From assembly GCF_007556595.1 (NCBI RefSeq), contig NZ_VJNB01000002.1, forward strand, positions 186,001 to 250,000: a DNA stretch of 64,000 bases, written 5' to 3'. Each line of letters begins with the position of its first letter. Position 1 is the first letter of the stretch. Below, piece after piece: positions 31,275 to 41,360 of this stretch. Both the position numbers and the translations under genes were made by a program. Below the pieces are notes generated by a model. It had not been told where the DNA came from. It saw only the letters and a program-made list of their open reading frames with translations, and did not search any database. This DNA comes from Tepidimonas alkaliphilus. GTDB lineage: Bacteria; Pseudomonadota; Gammaproteobacteria; Burkholderiales; Burkholderiaceae_C.

Positions 31275-32882
31275 ATGAGCACAACGACAAGCGAGCGCGG
31301 CGCGCCGCGCTGGCGTCCGGTGGGCGGCTGCCTGCACCGGCGCGACTGGCTGCGCACGGTGCTCGGCAGCGCCTTCGGCGCCGCCACCGCCGCCGCGCTG
31401 CTGCCGTGGCTGGCGGGCCCGGCGCGCGCGCAGGCGGCGCTGCCGGCGCTGGGCGACGGCGGCGACATGACGTTGGCCGAGGAGCGCGAGCTGGGCGACC
31501 AGATCGCGCGCGCGCTCTACCGCGACCCGGCCTACCTGGACGATGCGCCGCTGCAGGAACTGCTGCAGGCGCTGTGGACGCCGTTGCTGGACGGCGCGCG
31601 CCAGCGCGGCGAGCTCAGCGACGACATGGCGCAGCGCTACGCCTGGCGGTTGCTGCTCGGGCGCGACCCCACCGTCAACGCCTTTGCGCTGCCGGGCGGC
31701 TACTTCGGCGTGCACCTGGGCCTGATCGGCGTGACCCAGCGGCCCGAGGAGCTGGCCAGCGTGCTGGCGCACGAACTCTGCCACGTCACGCAGCGGCACA
31801 TCGCCCGGCTGCTGACACGCCAGAGCCAGCAGGCGCCGCTGGTGCTGGCGGCGATGATCCTGGGGGCGCTGGCCGCCAGCGCCGCCAGGAACGCCGACAT
31901 CGCCAGCGCCGCCATCGCCGGCGGCCAGGCGATGGCGCTGCAGGGCCAACTCAACTTCTCGCGCGACATGGAGCGCGAGGCCGACCGGCTCGGCCTGGCG
32001 GTGCTGCTGGCCGCCGGGTTTGATGGCCATGGCTTCATCGGCATGTTCGAGCGGCTGCAGCAGTCCGCGCGCCTCAACGACGACGGCAGCTTCCCCTACC
32101 TGCGCAGCCACCCGCTGACCAGCGAGCGCATCGCCGACATGCGCGCGCGGCTGGGGCTGCTGCCTGTCCAGGGCGCCGCCTCCACTGCGGCGCCCGCCGA
32201 CTGGCACCAAGCGATGGCGGCGCGCGCGCGCGTGCTGGCCGACCCCAGCGCCGAGCGGCTGCGCGTGCACGCCCAAACCCGCATCCATGACGCCGCCAGC
32301 GCTTATGCGGCGGCGCTGGCTGCCGGCTTGCTGCGCGACGTGGACGGCGCGCTGCGGGCGCTGGCGGCCCTGCGCGACGCCGGCGGCAGCGCCGCGCTGC
32401 GCCGCGCCGCCGACGCACTGCAGTTGGAGCTGCTGACCCGGCTGCACGCCGAGCCGGCGCTGCCAACGCCCGAGCGCGCGCGCCTGCCGGGGCTGGTGCG
32501 TGCGGCGCTGGCCGACGGCACGCGCGCCGCGCTGCTGCTGGCCGCGCCAGCGGCGGCGCTGACGGATGGGGAGCTGGCGCGCGACGCCGCCGCGCGGCTG
32601 CAGGCGTGGTGCGTGCAGCACCCCCACGACGGCGCCGCCTGGGACGCTCTGGCGGGCCTGCAACGCGCGCTCGGCCAGCCGGTGCGCGCCGGCCGCGCCG
32701 AGGGCGAGGCGCGGCTGGCGCAGCTGGACTACGCCGGTGCGCTGGAGCGCTTTCGCGCCGCGCAGCGGCTGGCCGCCCAGCAACGCGGCGAAGACTGGCA
32801 GGAACTGGCGGTGCTGGACGCGCGCGTGCGCCACGTCGAGACGCTGCTGCGCGAGCAGGAAGCGGCGCGGCGGCGACGCTGA
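31275..32882 (+). CDS. M48 family periplasmic metalloprotease with TPR-like tail (BepA-like)
   Basis: 535 residues. An N-terminal R-R-D-W-L-R followed by a hydrophobic stretch and A-R-A-Q-A looks like a Tat-type or Sec signal. The peptidase domain (about 60-290) has the zinc motif H-E-L-C-H near residue 165 and the third ligand in M-E-R-E-A-D-R-L-G near 235. The C-terminal half is Ala/Leu/Arg-rich with helical repeats resembling TPRs. This layout matches BepA (YfgC), which degrades or promotes folding of outer-membrane LptD and BAM components in the periplasm. The cysteine inside the H-E-x-x-H motif is allowed. It diverges from moaC with a 39-base gap. Confidence 0.85.
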   Translation: MSTTTSERGAPRWRPVGGCLHRRDWLRTVLGSAFGAATAAALLPWLAGPARAQAALPALGDGGDMTLAEERELGDQIARALYRDPAYLDDAPLQELLQALWTPLLDGARQRGELSDDMAQRYAWRLLLGRDPTVNAFALPGGYFGVHLGLIGVTQRPEELASVLAHELCHVTQRHIARLLTRQSQQAPLVLAAMILGALAASAARNADIASAAIAGGQAMALQGQLNFSRDMEREADRLGLAVLLAAGFDGHGFIGMFERLQQSARLNDDGSFPYLRSHPLTSERIADMRARLGLLPVQGAASTAAPADWHQAMAARARVLADPSAERLRVHAQTRIHDAASAYAAALAAGLLRDVDGALRALAALRDAGGSAALRRAADALQLELLTRLHAEPALPTPERARLPGLVRAALADGTRAALLLAAPAAALTDGELARDAAARLQAWCVQHPHDGAAWDALAGLQRALGQPVRAGRAEGEARLAQLDYAGALERFRAAQRLAAQQRGEDWQELAVLDARVRHVETLLREQEAARRRR

Positions 32883-32998
32883 TGGCGGCCACCCGTTGCC
32901 GTGGCTGTGGAGCGGCTGGCGCGCCCGGGCGGCGCAGCCGCTATCATCCGCGTCCCGCACCCCACGGGTGCGCCCGCACCGCCGACACGACGACGCCC

Positions 32999-33478
32999 AT
33001 GGCCGGCATCCACATCTCCGACATCGAGGCTGCGATCAACTACTGGCGCCAGCGCGAACCCTCGCCCGACGGGGTGACGCTGCCCGCGCCGCTGCGCGCG
33101 CTGGCGGAGGTCTATGCGCTGCTGATCCACTATGGCGAAGACGAGGCGGATGAGCGCACCATGCCGCGCGCCGCCTGGGCGGCCTGGAAAGCGTGGTACG
33201 ACACCACGCCGGACACGCCGTGCATCGCCATCTGCTCCACCAACCAGGGCGATGCGGTCTGCAAAGGCTGTGGCCGCACGCACGAGGAGGTGACGCGCTG
33301 GCCGGCGATGACCCCGGGCGAGAAGCGCGCCGTCTGGCGTCGCATCACGCGCGACGGCAGCGCCTGGCGCTTCAACCTCTACGCCGAGCGGGCGGTGGAA
33401 CGGCGGGGCGCGAACGCGCCGTCCGAACCCTGCACGGCCCCCGTCGCGCCGCCGGACGCAACCCGCCCGGCCCCCTGA
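32999..33478 (+). CDS. DUF3717 - DUF1289 two-domain protein
   Basis: 159 residues. The N-terminal half (about 1-70, [14 protein letters not shown]) matches DUF3717, a short helical domain of Burkholderiales. The C-terminal half (about 72-120) matches DUF1289: T-P-C-I-A-I-C-S near residue 78 and V-C-K-G-C-G-R-T near 91 give four cysteines that could hold a metal or Fe-S centre, followed by E-E-V-T-R-W. Function is unknown. It is followed after 47 bases by the end of purB on the opposite strand. The start at ATG 32999 has no clear ribosome site. Confidence 0.82.
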   Translation: MAGIHISDIEAAINYWRQREPSPDGVTLPAPLRALAEVYALLIHYGEDEADERTMPRAAWAAWKAWYDTTPDTPCIAICSTNQGDAVCKGCGRTHEEVTRWPAMTPGEKRAVWRRITRDGSAWRFNLYAERAVERRGANAPSEPCTAPVAPPDATRPAP

Positions 33479-33525
33479 CGCCCGCGCGGCCGCCGCACGC
33501 TGGCCCGGGCGGGCCCGGCGCGCCG

Positions 33526-35118
<1,593 letters not shown>

Positions 35119-35123
35119 TCATC

Positions 35124-35750
35124 ATGAAACTCAAGCTCATCGGCAGCCTCACCAGCCCTTACGTGCGCAAAGTTCGCATCGTCATGGCGGAAAAAAAGCT
35201 CGACTTTCAGTTTGAGCTGGCCGACCCCTGGGCCGCCGACAGCACGGTGCCGGACGCCAACCCGCTGGGCAAGGTGCCATGCTTGGTGATGGAGGGCGGG
35301 GAAGCGGTGTTTGACTCGCGCGTCATCGTCGAATACCTGGACACCCTGTCGCCGGTGGGCAAGCTCATCCCCGCAGGCGGACGCGAGCGCGTGGAAGTCA
35401 AGACCTGGGAAGCGCTGGCCGACGGCATGCTCGATGCCGCGGTGGCCGCCCGCTTGGAGCAGGCTTGGAGCGGTCGCGCTGCGCACGAACGCAGCCAGGC
35501 TTGGATCGAGCGTCAGCTGGCTGCCGTGCAACGCGCGCTCAAAGCCATGAGCTTGGGGTTGGGCGACCGCCCCTACTGCCACGGCGTGCATCTGACGCTG
35601 GCCGACATCGCCGTGGGGGTGGCCTTGGGGTATTTGGACTTTCGCTTCCCCCAGATCGACTGGCGCAGCGCCTACCCCAATTTGGCGCGCTTGCATGAGC
35701 GGCTCATGCAGCGCCCCAGCTTCGCGGATACGCAGCCGCCGGCAACCTGA
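35124..35750 (+). CDS. Glutathione S-transferase family protein
   Basis: 208 residues. The N-terminal thioredoxin-like domain has S-P-Y-V-R-K-V-R near residue 9, V-P-C-L-V-M-E near 53 (cis-Pro) and D-S-R-V-I-V-E-Y-L near 66, matching the glutathione-binding positions. The all-helical C-terminal domain has H-L-T-L-A-D-I-A-V near 155, the usual N-capping Asp. It lacks an evident catalytic Cys at the CxxC position; Ser9 or a Tyr may serve. Glutathione conjugation or peroxide/dehydroascorbate-type reactions are possible; the substrate is unknown. The start ATG 35124 has no strong ribosome site. It is divergent from purB with a 140-base gap. Confidence 0.88.
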   Translation: MKLKLIGSLTSPYVRKVRIVMAEKKLDFQFELADPWAADSTVPDANPLGKVPCLVMEGGEAVFDSRVIVEYLDTLSPVGKLIPAGGRERVEVKTWEALADGMLDAAVAARLEQAWSGRAAHERSQAWIERQLAAVQRALKAMSLGLGDRPYCHGVHLTLADIAVGVALGYLDFRFPQIDWRSAYPNLARLHERLMQRPSFADTQPPAT

Positions 35751-35766
35751 GGGGTTTGCCCAGCGC

Positions 35767-35885
35767 AAAAAAAGACCGCGAAGCGCCAGCCGGGACAAAG
35801 AGGAGGAGGGAGGGAGGAGGAGAACCGCCCCGGCCGGCTTTTCTGGCGCGTGGATCATGGCGACCCTGCGCCGCGCTTCGCGGTC
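35767..35885 (-). terminator. 13-base inverted repeat enclosing a purine tract; likely minus-strand terminator
   Basis: GACCGCGAAGCGC at 35774-35786 is exactly complementary to 35873-35885. On the minus strand the stem is followed by seven T. The enclosed 86 bases hold a 27-base purine-only run (GA/GGA repeats, about 35797-35823) and a small GC-rich palindrome. It lies directly after the sensor kinase gene, so it would end the two-component operon transcript. Confidence 0.55.
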
Positions 35886-35915
35886 ATCACAAACCCAACA
35901 GACGACTCACAACGG

Positions 35916-37349
35916 CTAAGAGACCGCCTCTGCCGTCAAAGTTCCCGAATGGGCGGCCACGCTTGGCCGCGCGTCGCCTGCGGGCAGCCGCAGCGTCGCG
36001 CGCAAGCCGCCCAGCGGCCCTGCTTGCAGCTGCAACGCCCCGCCGTAGAGCGCAGCCACCTCGCGCACGATGTCCAAACCCAGCCCGCTGCCGGGCACGC
36101 GCTCGTCGGCCCGTACCCCGCGCGCCAGCACCTGGCGGCGTTGCTCGGGGCTCAGCCCCGGCCCGTCGTCGTCCACCATCAGCCACAAAACCTCGCCGTC
36201 GCGCTGCACGGTCACGCGCACCTGCTGACGCGCCCATTTGCAGGCGTTGTCCACCAGGTTGCCGACCATTTCCTGTAGATCCTGAGCCTCGCCGGCAAAC
36301 ACCGCCGCCGCATCTCCGTGCAGACTGAGCTGCAGCGGCGCCGCCCCATCGCCCCGCAGCGCGTGCACCTTGCGCATCACGCGCAGCAGCCCCTCCACAA
36401 TCGGCTGCACCGGCGTGTGGCGCGCCGGGTGGGCGGCGCTGGCCGCACGGGCGCGGCGCAGGTGCCAGTCCACCTGTTCGCGCAGGCGCTGCGCGTGCTC
36501 TTGCAGCGCGGCGGCGATGGTCGGCTCGCGCGGCAGCAGCTCTTCAGCCAGCGTGCCAATCACCGCCAGCGGCGTCTTGATCGCGTGCGCCAAGTTCCCA
36601 GCCAGCCGACGGGCCCGCTCCACCGTCTGCTCGTGGTGCGCCAGCACGCGGTTGAATTCGTCCACCAACGGTTGCAGCTCCGCGGCAAACCTGCCCTGCA
36701 GCCGGGTGCGCTGCCCCGTGCGCACCGCCTGCAGCGCCTGTTGCAGCGCGCCCAAAGGCCGTAAGCCAAGCCACAATTGCAGCGCCACCGCCGCCAGCAG
36801 CGCCGCCCCCAACCCGGCCAGCGACAGCGCCAGCGCGCCCTGAAACGCCTGCAGCGCCTGCTGCAATTCGCGCGTGTCGGCGGCCACCGCCACGCGCCAG
36901 CGCGGCCCGGTTTCGCCCCACTGCACCGCGCGCTCCATCGCCCGCAGCCGCTGCCCTGCCGGCCCGGGCAGCGCATGGCGATGCAGCGCGCCGTCGGGCA
37001 AGGTGTCGTCCGGCAGCGCCAAGCGTTCGTCCCATAACGAGCGCGAGCGCAGCACCGGTTCGGCCTGCGCGCGCCCGACCGCCTGCACTTGCCAATACAG
37101 GCCGCTGAACGGGCGCTGCCAGCGCGGATCGGCCAGCGACCGCGCCAGCACCGGCTGCCCGTCGGCGTCCGGCTCCAGCGCCGCCAACAGCTGCGTGAGC
37201 TGATCCTGCAAGCGCAAATCGAACTGCTGCGTCACGTGCCGCTCGAACAGCCGCGCGATCGCCAGCCCGGCCAGCGCCAGCGCCAGCGACACCGCCAGCA
37301 GCGCCGCCAGCAGCAGGCGCCAGCGCAGCGAGACGGCTGCGCGCCTCAT
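35916..37349 (-). CDS. Two-component sensor histidine kinase (QseC/PmrB-like)
   Basis: 477 residues. Two membrane segments (about 10-32 and 165-188) bracket a periplasmic sensor of about 130 residues. A HAMP-like region follows, then the phospho-acceptor H box N-L-A-H-A-I-K-T-P-L-A-V near 250, the N box N-L-V-D-N-A-C-K-W-A near 375, D-D-D-G-P-G-L near 405 and G-S-G-L-G-L-D-I-V near 432. The start ATG overlaps the stop of its response regulator (ATGA at 37346-37349), so the operon is PepSY protein - regulator - kinase, with each junction overlapping by 4 bases. The signal is unknown; the neighbouring PepSY proteins suggest a periplasmic or envelope input. Confidence 0.92.
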   Translation of the reverse strand: MRRAAVSLRWRLLLAALLAVSLALALAGLAIARLFERHVTQQFDLRLQDQLTQLLAALEPDADGQPVLARSLADPRWQRPFSGLYWQVQAVGRAQAEPVLRSRSLWDERLALPDDTLPDGALHRHALPGPAGQRLRAMERAVQWGETGPRWRVAVAADTRELQQALQAFQGALALSLAGLGAALLAAVALQLWLGLRPLGALQQALQAVRTGQRTRLQGRFAAELQPLVDEFNRVLAHHEQTVERARRLAGNLAHAIKTPLAVIGTLAEELLPREPTIAAALQEHAQRLREQVDWHLRRARAASAAHPARHTPVQPIVEGLLRVMRKVHALRGDGAAPLQLSLHGDAAAVFAGEAQDLQEMVGNLVDNACKWARQQVRVTVQRDGEVLWLMVDDDGPGLSPEQRRQVLARGVRADERVPGSGLGLDIVREVAALYGGALQLQAGPLGGLRATLRLPAGDARPSVAAHSGTLTAEAVS

Positions 37350-38011
37350 GCTACCGCAGCCTCCAGCCGGTAGCCCAGGCCGCGCACGGTCTGGATGCTG
37401 CCCGGCGGCAGCTTGCGCCGCAGACGCGCCACGAACACTTCGATGGTGTTGGAGTCGCGCTCGCCCCCCAGGCCATAAAGCTGCTCCATCAGCTCGTCGC
37501 GCGAGACGACCTGGCCCGCGCGATGCATCAGCACGGTCAGCACGCGCAGCTCCTGCGCCGTCAAGCCCAGCGGCTGCCCCGCCACGCTGGCGCGCTGCTG
37601 GCGCGTGTCCAGCTCCAGCGCGCCGCAGCGCAGCACCGGGTGGGCGGCGCCGTGCGCGCGGCGGATCAGTGCGCGCAGGCGCGCCAGCAGCTCCTCGGTG
37701 TGAAACGGCTTGGTCAGGTAATCGTCCGCCCCGGCGTCGATGCCGGCCACCTTGTCCTGCCAGGCGTCGCGCGCGGTCAGGATCAGCACCGGCGCCGCCA
37801 CCCCCTCGGCGCGCCAGCGCTGCAGCACCGTCAGGCCGTCCAGCTGCGGCAGACCCAGATCCAGCACGATGGCGTCGTAGGGCTCCACGCCGCCCAGCTC
37901 CCAGGCGCGGCGGCCGTCGCAGGCCACGTCCACCGTGTAGCCGGCTGCGCGCAGGCTGACCGCCAGCCGCTGCGCCAAGGCCGCCTCGTCCTCCACCAGC
38001 AGCACCCTCAC
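37346..38011 (-). CDS. OmpR/PhoB family response regulator
   Basis: 221 residues from a GTG at 38011. The receiver domain has V-E-D-E near residue 6, the phospho-acceptor Asp in I-V-L-D-L-G-L-P near 51, T-A-R-D near 79 and K-P-F near 101. The C-terminal winged helix (about 125-218) ends in V-R-G-L-G-Y-R-L. The start overlaps the stop of the upstream PepSY gene (GTGA), and its own stop overlaps the kinase start, so the three are translationally coupled. Likely targets are the divergent PepSY and cytochrome b561 genes, which is inference from arrangement. Confidence 0.94.
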   Translation of the reverse strand: MRVLLVEDEAALAQRLAVSLRAAGYTVDVACDGRRAWELGGVEPYDAIVLDLGLPQLDGLTVLQRWRAEGVAAPVLILTARDAWQDKVAGIDAGADDYLTKPFHTEELLARLRALIRRAHGAAHPVLRCGALELDTRQQRASVAGQPLGLTAQELRVLTVLMHRAGQVVSRDELMEQLYGLGGERDSNTIEVFVARLRRKLPPGSIQTVRGLGYRLEAAVA

Positions 38012-38382
38012 CGCTTGCCTCTCTTGACTTCGGTCTTGAGCACGTTGCCCTCGCGTGCGTCCACAGACCACTCGACCACGCGTCCGTCGGATCGCAGGAC
38101 TTTGAATTCATAAACCCAACGACCGTGTTCGCGCTCCAGCTCGGTGGCGATGATCTCGCCATCAAGCAACGGCTGCACCCGCTGCAAGATTTCGGCCAGT
38201 GGTCGAATTTCACCGGCCAGCACCGCCTCTCGCGCGCGGCGATGGTCGAGCGCGCGATCCGCCTGCGCCAACGGCCACGCGATGGTCAGCGCCAGCGCCA
38301 TGCCCAGGCCCGCCTTTCGACGCCAGGCAGCACCAGCGCGCAAGACAGGGGAAACGGTGCTGCCCCAACATCGCCGTCGCAT
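38008..38382 (-). CDS. PepSY-domain protein heading the two-component operon
   Basis: 124 residues from ATG 38382 (ATG 38418 or 38301 are alternatives). A signal peptide or N-terminal anchor (W-R-R-K-A-G-L-G-M-A-L-A-L-T-I-A-W ending in A-Q-A) is followed by one PepSY repeat: L-A-E-I-L-Q-R-V near residue 67, I-A-T-E-L-E-R near 81, W-V-Y-E-F-K-V-L near 91 and V-V-E-W-S-V-D-A near 103. PepSY domains are small periplasmic modules that modulate peptidases or sensor kinases. Its stop overlaps the regulator start (GTGA). A role as accessory sensor for the coupled kinase is inferred. Confidence 0.82.
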   Translation of the reverse strand: MRRRCWGSTVSPVLRAGAAWRRKAGLGMALALTIAWPLAQADRALDHRRAREAVLAGEIRPLAEILQRVQPLLDGEIIATELEREHGRWVYEFKVLRSDGRVVEWSVDAREGNVLKTEVKRGKR

Positions 38383-38551
38383 GGCTAAAGGGTAACGCCG
38401 CCAGCCTGAACCGAGCATGAACCCATGATGACCGCGCCATTCAGCGTCGGTTCAGCCAAGCGGCTGCACACTGCCTGCCGGGGCGGTGCACGCGCGTTCT
38501 CGCACGGGCCTGCCCCGTTCGGATCGATCCAATGATGGAGGAGTGTGGATC

Positions 38552-38812
38552 ATGCGTCAAATCTTTCTGGGCATCACCGTGGCGCTGGCCTCGCTTGGCG
38601 CCGCCTGGGCCAGCCCCCAGTGCAAAGCGCCCAAAGAACAATGGATGAAAGAGGCCGACTTCCGCGCCATGGTGGAAAAGCGCGGCTACCAGATCAAGAC
38701 CTTCAAAGTCAGCTCGGGGCAGTGCTACGAAATCTACGGACGCGATGCGGCTGGCAAGAAGGTGGAAATCTATTTTGACCCCGCCACCGGCGCGGAGCTG
38801 CAACGCAAGTAA
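38552..38812 (+). CDS. Small secreted PepSY-domain protein
   Basis: 86 residues with a clear signal peptide (about 1-20, ending A-W-A). A GGAGGAG site precedes ATG 38552. The mature protein has two Cys (Q-C-K-A-P near 24 and G-Q-C-Y-E near 59) likely to form a disulfide, and a PepSY pattern (W-M-K-E-A-D-F-R, Y-Q-I-K-T-F-K-V, E-I-Y-F-D-P-A-T-G). It is divergent from the PepSY-regulator-kinase operon and lies 32 bases before the cytochrome b561 gene, a cassette also found in other proteobacteria, where the two-component system probably controls it. Confidence 0.85.
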   Translation: MRQIFLGITVALASLGAAWASPQCKAPKEQWMKEADFRAMVEKRGYQIKTFKVSSGQCYEIYGRDAAGKKVEIYFDPATGAELQRK

Positions 38813-38844
38813 GACGTCGTAAAACGTAACGAGGAGCTTGCACA

Positions 38845-39372
38845 ATGCAACGTCCCGCCGCAGTGTATGTCTGGGACCCGTTCGTGCGCGTCTTCCACTG
38901 GAGCCTGGTGACGTGCGTGGTGTTGAACCTCTGGGTGTTGGAAGAGGGCGAGACCGCGCACCGCTGGGTCGGCTACGCGGCGGCGGCCTGGGTTGGGTTG
39001 CGCTTGCTGTGGGGGCTGGTGGGCAGCCGCCATGCCCGCTTCGCCGACTGGTGGCCCACCCCAGCGCGGCTGCGCGCGCATGCGCGTGCAGTGCTGGCTG
39101 GGGAGCCGGACGCCAATCCAGGCCACAACCCCTTCGGTGCGCTGATGATGCTGGCCTTGATGGCGCTGGTGCTGGCGCTGGGCTTGACCGGCTGGCTAAT
39201 GCAGACCGATGCCCTTTTTGGGGAAGAATGGCTGGAAGACTTGCACGAGGCGCTGGCCAACGCCCTGCTGGTGGCCGCCGCGGTGCATGCCGCGGCGGCC
39301 TTGGTGATGGGCCGGCTGCAGCGGGTTTCGTTGGTGCGGGCGATGTTCACCGGCGTCAAGCGCTTTGAGTGA
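38845..39372 (+). CDS. Cytochrome b561 family membrane protein
   Basis: 175 residues with four membrane segments. Conserved His residues in R-V-F-H-W-S near 18 and T-A-H-R-W-V-G-Y near 40 on helices 1-2, and D-L-H-E-A-L-A-N and A-A-V-H-A-A-A-A near 130 and 145, fit b-type heme ligands of the bacterial b561 / Ni-Fe hydrogenase cytochrome b subunit superfamily. Such proteins carry electrons across the inner membrane, often to a soluble c-type cytochrome. An AACGAGGAG ribosome site precedes the ATG. It shares a transcript with the small PepSY gene. Confidence 0.88.
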   Translation: MQRPAAVYVWDPFVRVFHWSLVTCVVLNLWVLEEGETAHRWVGYAAAAWVGLRLLWGLVGSRHARFADWWPTPARLRAHARAVLAGEPDANPGHNPFGALMMLALMALVLALGLTGWLMQTDALFGEEWLEDLHEALANALLVAAAVHAAAALVMGRLQRVSLVRAMFTGVKRFE

Positions 39373-39467
39373 GCCAGCGTCTGTGTCGACCCAGGGCATC
39401 GTATCGACGAGCCGGCGGCGCTGGAACTTAAGATCCCCCGCCACCGGTTCATGCAAGATTGCGCCTG

Positions 39468-40093
39468 CTAGCCCAACGCCATGGCGGCCATCTGCGTGTA
39501 AAACGGGCTGCCCTTCAGGATGTTGAAGGGCAATGTCACCCCCAAGCTCAGCCCGAAATACAGCGCCGGGTTGGCCTCCGGGATCGCGTAGCGCAGCACC
39601 GCCGGCACCACGATGTAGGAAGCGCTGGCCGACAGCGCCATCAGCAGCGCGGCGTCACCCGCGCTCAGGCCCAGCACGGTGGCCAGCCCCAGCGCGATGG
39701 CGGCGTGCGCCAGCGGCCCCGCCACCGCGTACGCCAGCAGCACCGGCGACGCTTGCCGCGCCTCGCGAAAGTTGCGCGCCACCATCAGGCCCATGTCAAG
39801 CAGGAAGAACGCCAGCATGCCCTTGAACAGGTCGCCGGAGAACGGCTTCATCATCGCCTGGCCCTGCTCGCCGCTGACCATGCCGACGGCCAGCGCCCCG
39901 AGCAGCAGCAGGTGCGCCCCGTCGGTGAACGACTCGTGCAGGATGCGCCCGATCGACAGCGGCGCCCCACCTCCTGCGCCGCCGCCCAGCGTCAGCGTGG
40001 CCGCGCCGCCGGGATCTCCAGGTTGGAGCGCACCGCGCCGGCCAGCACGCCGAAGACGAAGAACAGAATCGCAGGATCGAGCAAGTTGTTCAC
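39468..40093 (-). pseudogene. sbtA: Broken sbtA-like sodium-bicarbonate symporter gene (internal deletion and frameshift)
   Basis: A GTG at 40093 with a GGAGGG ribosome site opens a frame that matches the SbtA N-terminus (L-D-P-A-I-L-F-F-V-F-G-V-L-A-G and S-N-L-E-I-P-A-A) but stops after 33 residues at 39992. The C-terminal part resumes in another frame from just before that stop to 39468 and includes P-F-S-G-D-L-F-K-G-M-L-A-F-F-L-L-D-M-G. Intact SbtA is about 320-370 residues; roughly 150 from the middle, including several membrane helices, are missing. I read this as a recent pseudogene of a high-affinity bicarbonate transporter. A palindromic operator candidate lies upstream. Confidence 0.8.
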
Positions 40094-40115
40094 GGGGCTA
40101 CCCTCCAAGGGAAGA

Positions 40116-40130
40116 TGTAACTCAGTTACA
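40116..40130. promoter_or_regulatory. Palindrome upstream of the sbtA remnant
   Basis: TGTAAC-TCA-GTTACA, a perfect 6-base-arm inverted repeat 23 bases before the GTG start, within an AT-rich stretch (40116-40200) that probably holds the promoter. A LysR- or GntR-type operator would fit; no regulator gene is adjacent. Confidence 0.5.
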
Positions 40131-40250
40131 AGCCTACCGCGAACAGCTCATCCTAAGAAATCAATTTTTCAGATATTACTCATCGTATGAAATCGATGAA
40201 TAGACCCCCATTGCCACCGTGCGTGCGGCAACGCCCTGCCGTCGCGCCGC

Positions 40251-41342
40251 TCACCCTGCCGCGGCGACTTGGCGGCCCCGCTCATACCAGTCGCGCGTGC
40301 GGTTGACCACCGCCACCACCGCCAGCATCAGCGGCACCTCGATCAGCACGCCCACCACCGTGGCCAGCGCCGCGCCGGACTCAAAGCCGAACAGGCTGAT
40401 CGCCGTGGCCACCGCCAGCTCGAAGAAGTTGGACGCCCCGATCAGCGCCGACGGCGCCGCCACGCAGTGCGCCTCGCCCACGTAGCGGTTCAGCCCATAG
40501 GCCAGCGCCGAGTTGAACACCACCTGGATGATGATCGGCACCGCCAGCAGCGCAATCACCAGCGGCTGGCGCAGGATCTGCTCGCCCTGAAAGCCGAACA
40601 GCAGCACCAGGGTGAGCAGCAGCGCGGCGATCGACGCCGGCCCCAGCCACGCCAGCGTGGCCTGCAGCGCCGCCTCGCCACCGCGGCGCAGCCGCGCCCG
40701 CCGCCACGCCTGCGCCAGCAGCACCGGCGCCACGATGTAGAGCCCCACCGAGAACAGCAGCGTATCCCACGGCACGGTGATGGAGGCCAGCCCCAGCAGC
40801 AGGGCGACGATCGGTGCGAATGCGAACACCATGATGGTGTCGTTGAGCGCCACCTGGCTCAGCGTGAACAGCGGATCGCCGCCCGACAGCCGGCTCCAGA
40901 CGAACACCATCGCGGTGCACGGCGCAGCGGCCAGCAGGATCAGCCCGGCCACGTAGCTGTCGAGCTGATCCGACGGCAGCCACGGCGCGAACAGCTGGCG
41001 CACGAACAGCCACGCCAGCAGCGCCATCGAAAACGGCTTGACCAGCCAGTTGACCGCCACCGTCACGGCGATGCCGCGCACGTGCCGGCGCACCTGCGGC
41101 AACGCGCCGAAGTCCACCTTCAGCAGCATCGGGATGATCATCACCCAGATCAGCAGCCCGACCGGCAGGTTGACCTGCGCCACCTCCAGCCGCGCCACCG
41201 CCTGGAACAGGGCCGGCCACGCCTGCCCGAGCGCGATGCCGGCCACGATGCACAGCGCCACCCACAGCGTCAGGTAGCGTTCGAACACGCCCAGCGGCGC
41301 GCCGGCGGCGCGCTTGGCGGTGGTTTCGCATTGCGCGCTCAT
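40251..41342 (-). CDS. ACR3-family arsenite efflux transporter
   Basis: 363 residues with ten membrane segments. The family signature A-A-A-P-C-T-A-M-V-F-V-W-S near residue 145 contains the essential Cys of ACR3, and E-H-x / S-N-F-F-E-L-A-V-A near 310 is also typical. It exports arsenite (and sometimes antimonite) driven by the proton motive force. It is the last gene of the arsR-arsC-acr3 operon, 18 bases after arsC. It belongs to the ACR3 rather than the ArsB family despite the shared gene-symbol habit. Confidence 0.94.
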   Translation of the reverse strand: MSAQCETTAKRAAGAPLGVFERYLTLWVALCIVAGIALGQAWPALFQAVARLEVAQVNLPVGLLIWVMIIPMLLKVDFGALPQVRRHVRGIAVTVAVNWLVKPFSMALLAWLFVRQLFAPWLPSDQLDSYVAGLILLAAAPCTAMVFVWSRLSGGDPLFTLSQVALNDTIMVFAFAPIVALLLGLASITVPWDTLLFSVGLYIVAPVLLAQAWRRARLRRGGEAALQATLAWLGPASIAALLLTLVLLFGFQGEQILRQPLVIALLAVPIIIQVVFNSALAYGLNRYVGEAHCVAAPSALIGASNFFELAVATAISLFGFESGAALATVVGVLIEVPLMLAVVAVVNRTRDWYERGRQVAAAG

Positions 41343-41360
41343 GCGGATCCCTTCCTGCGC

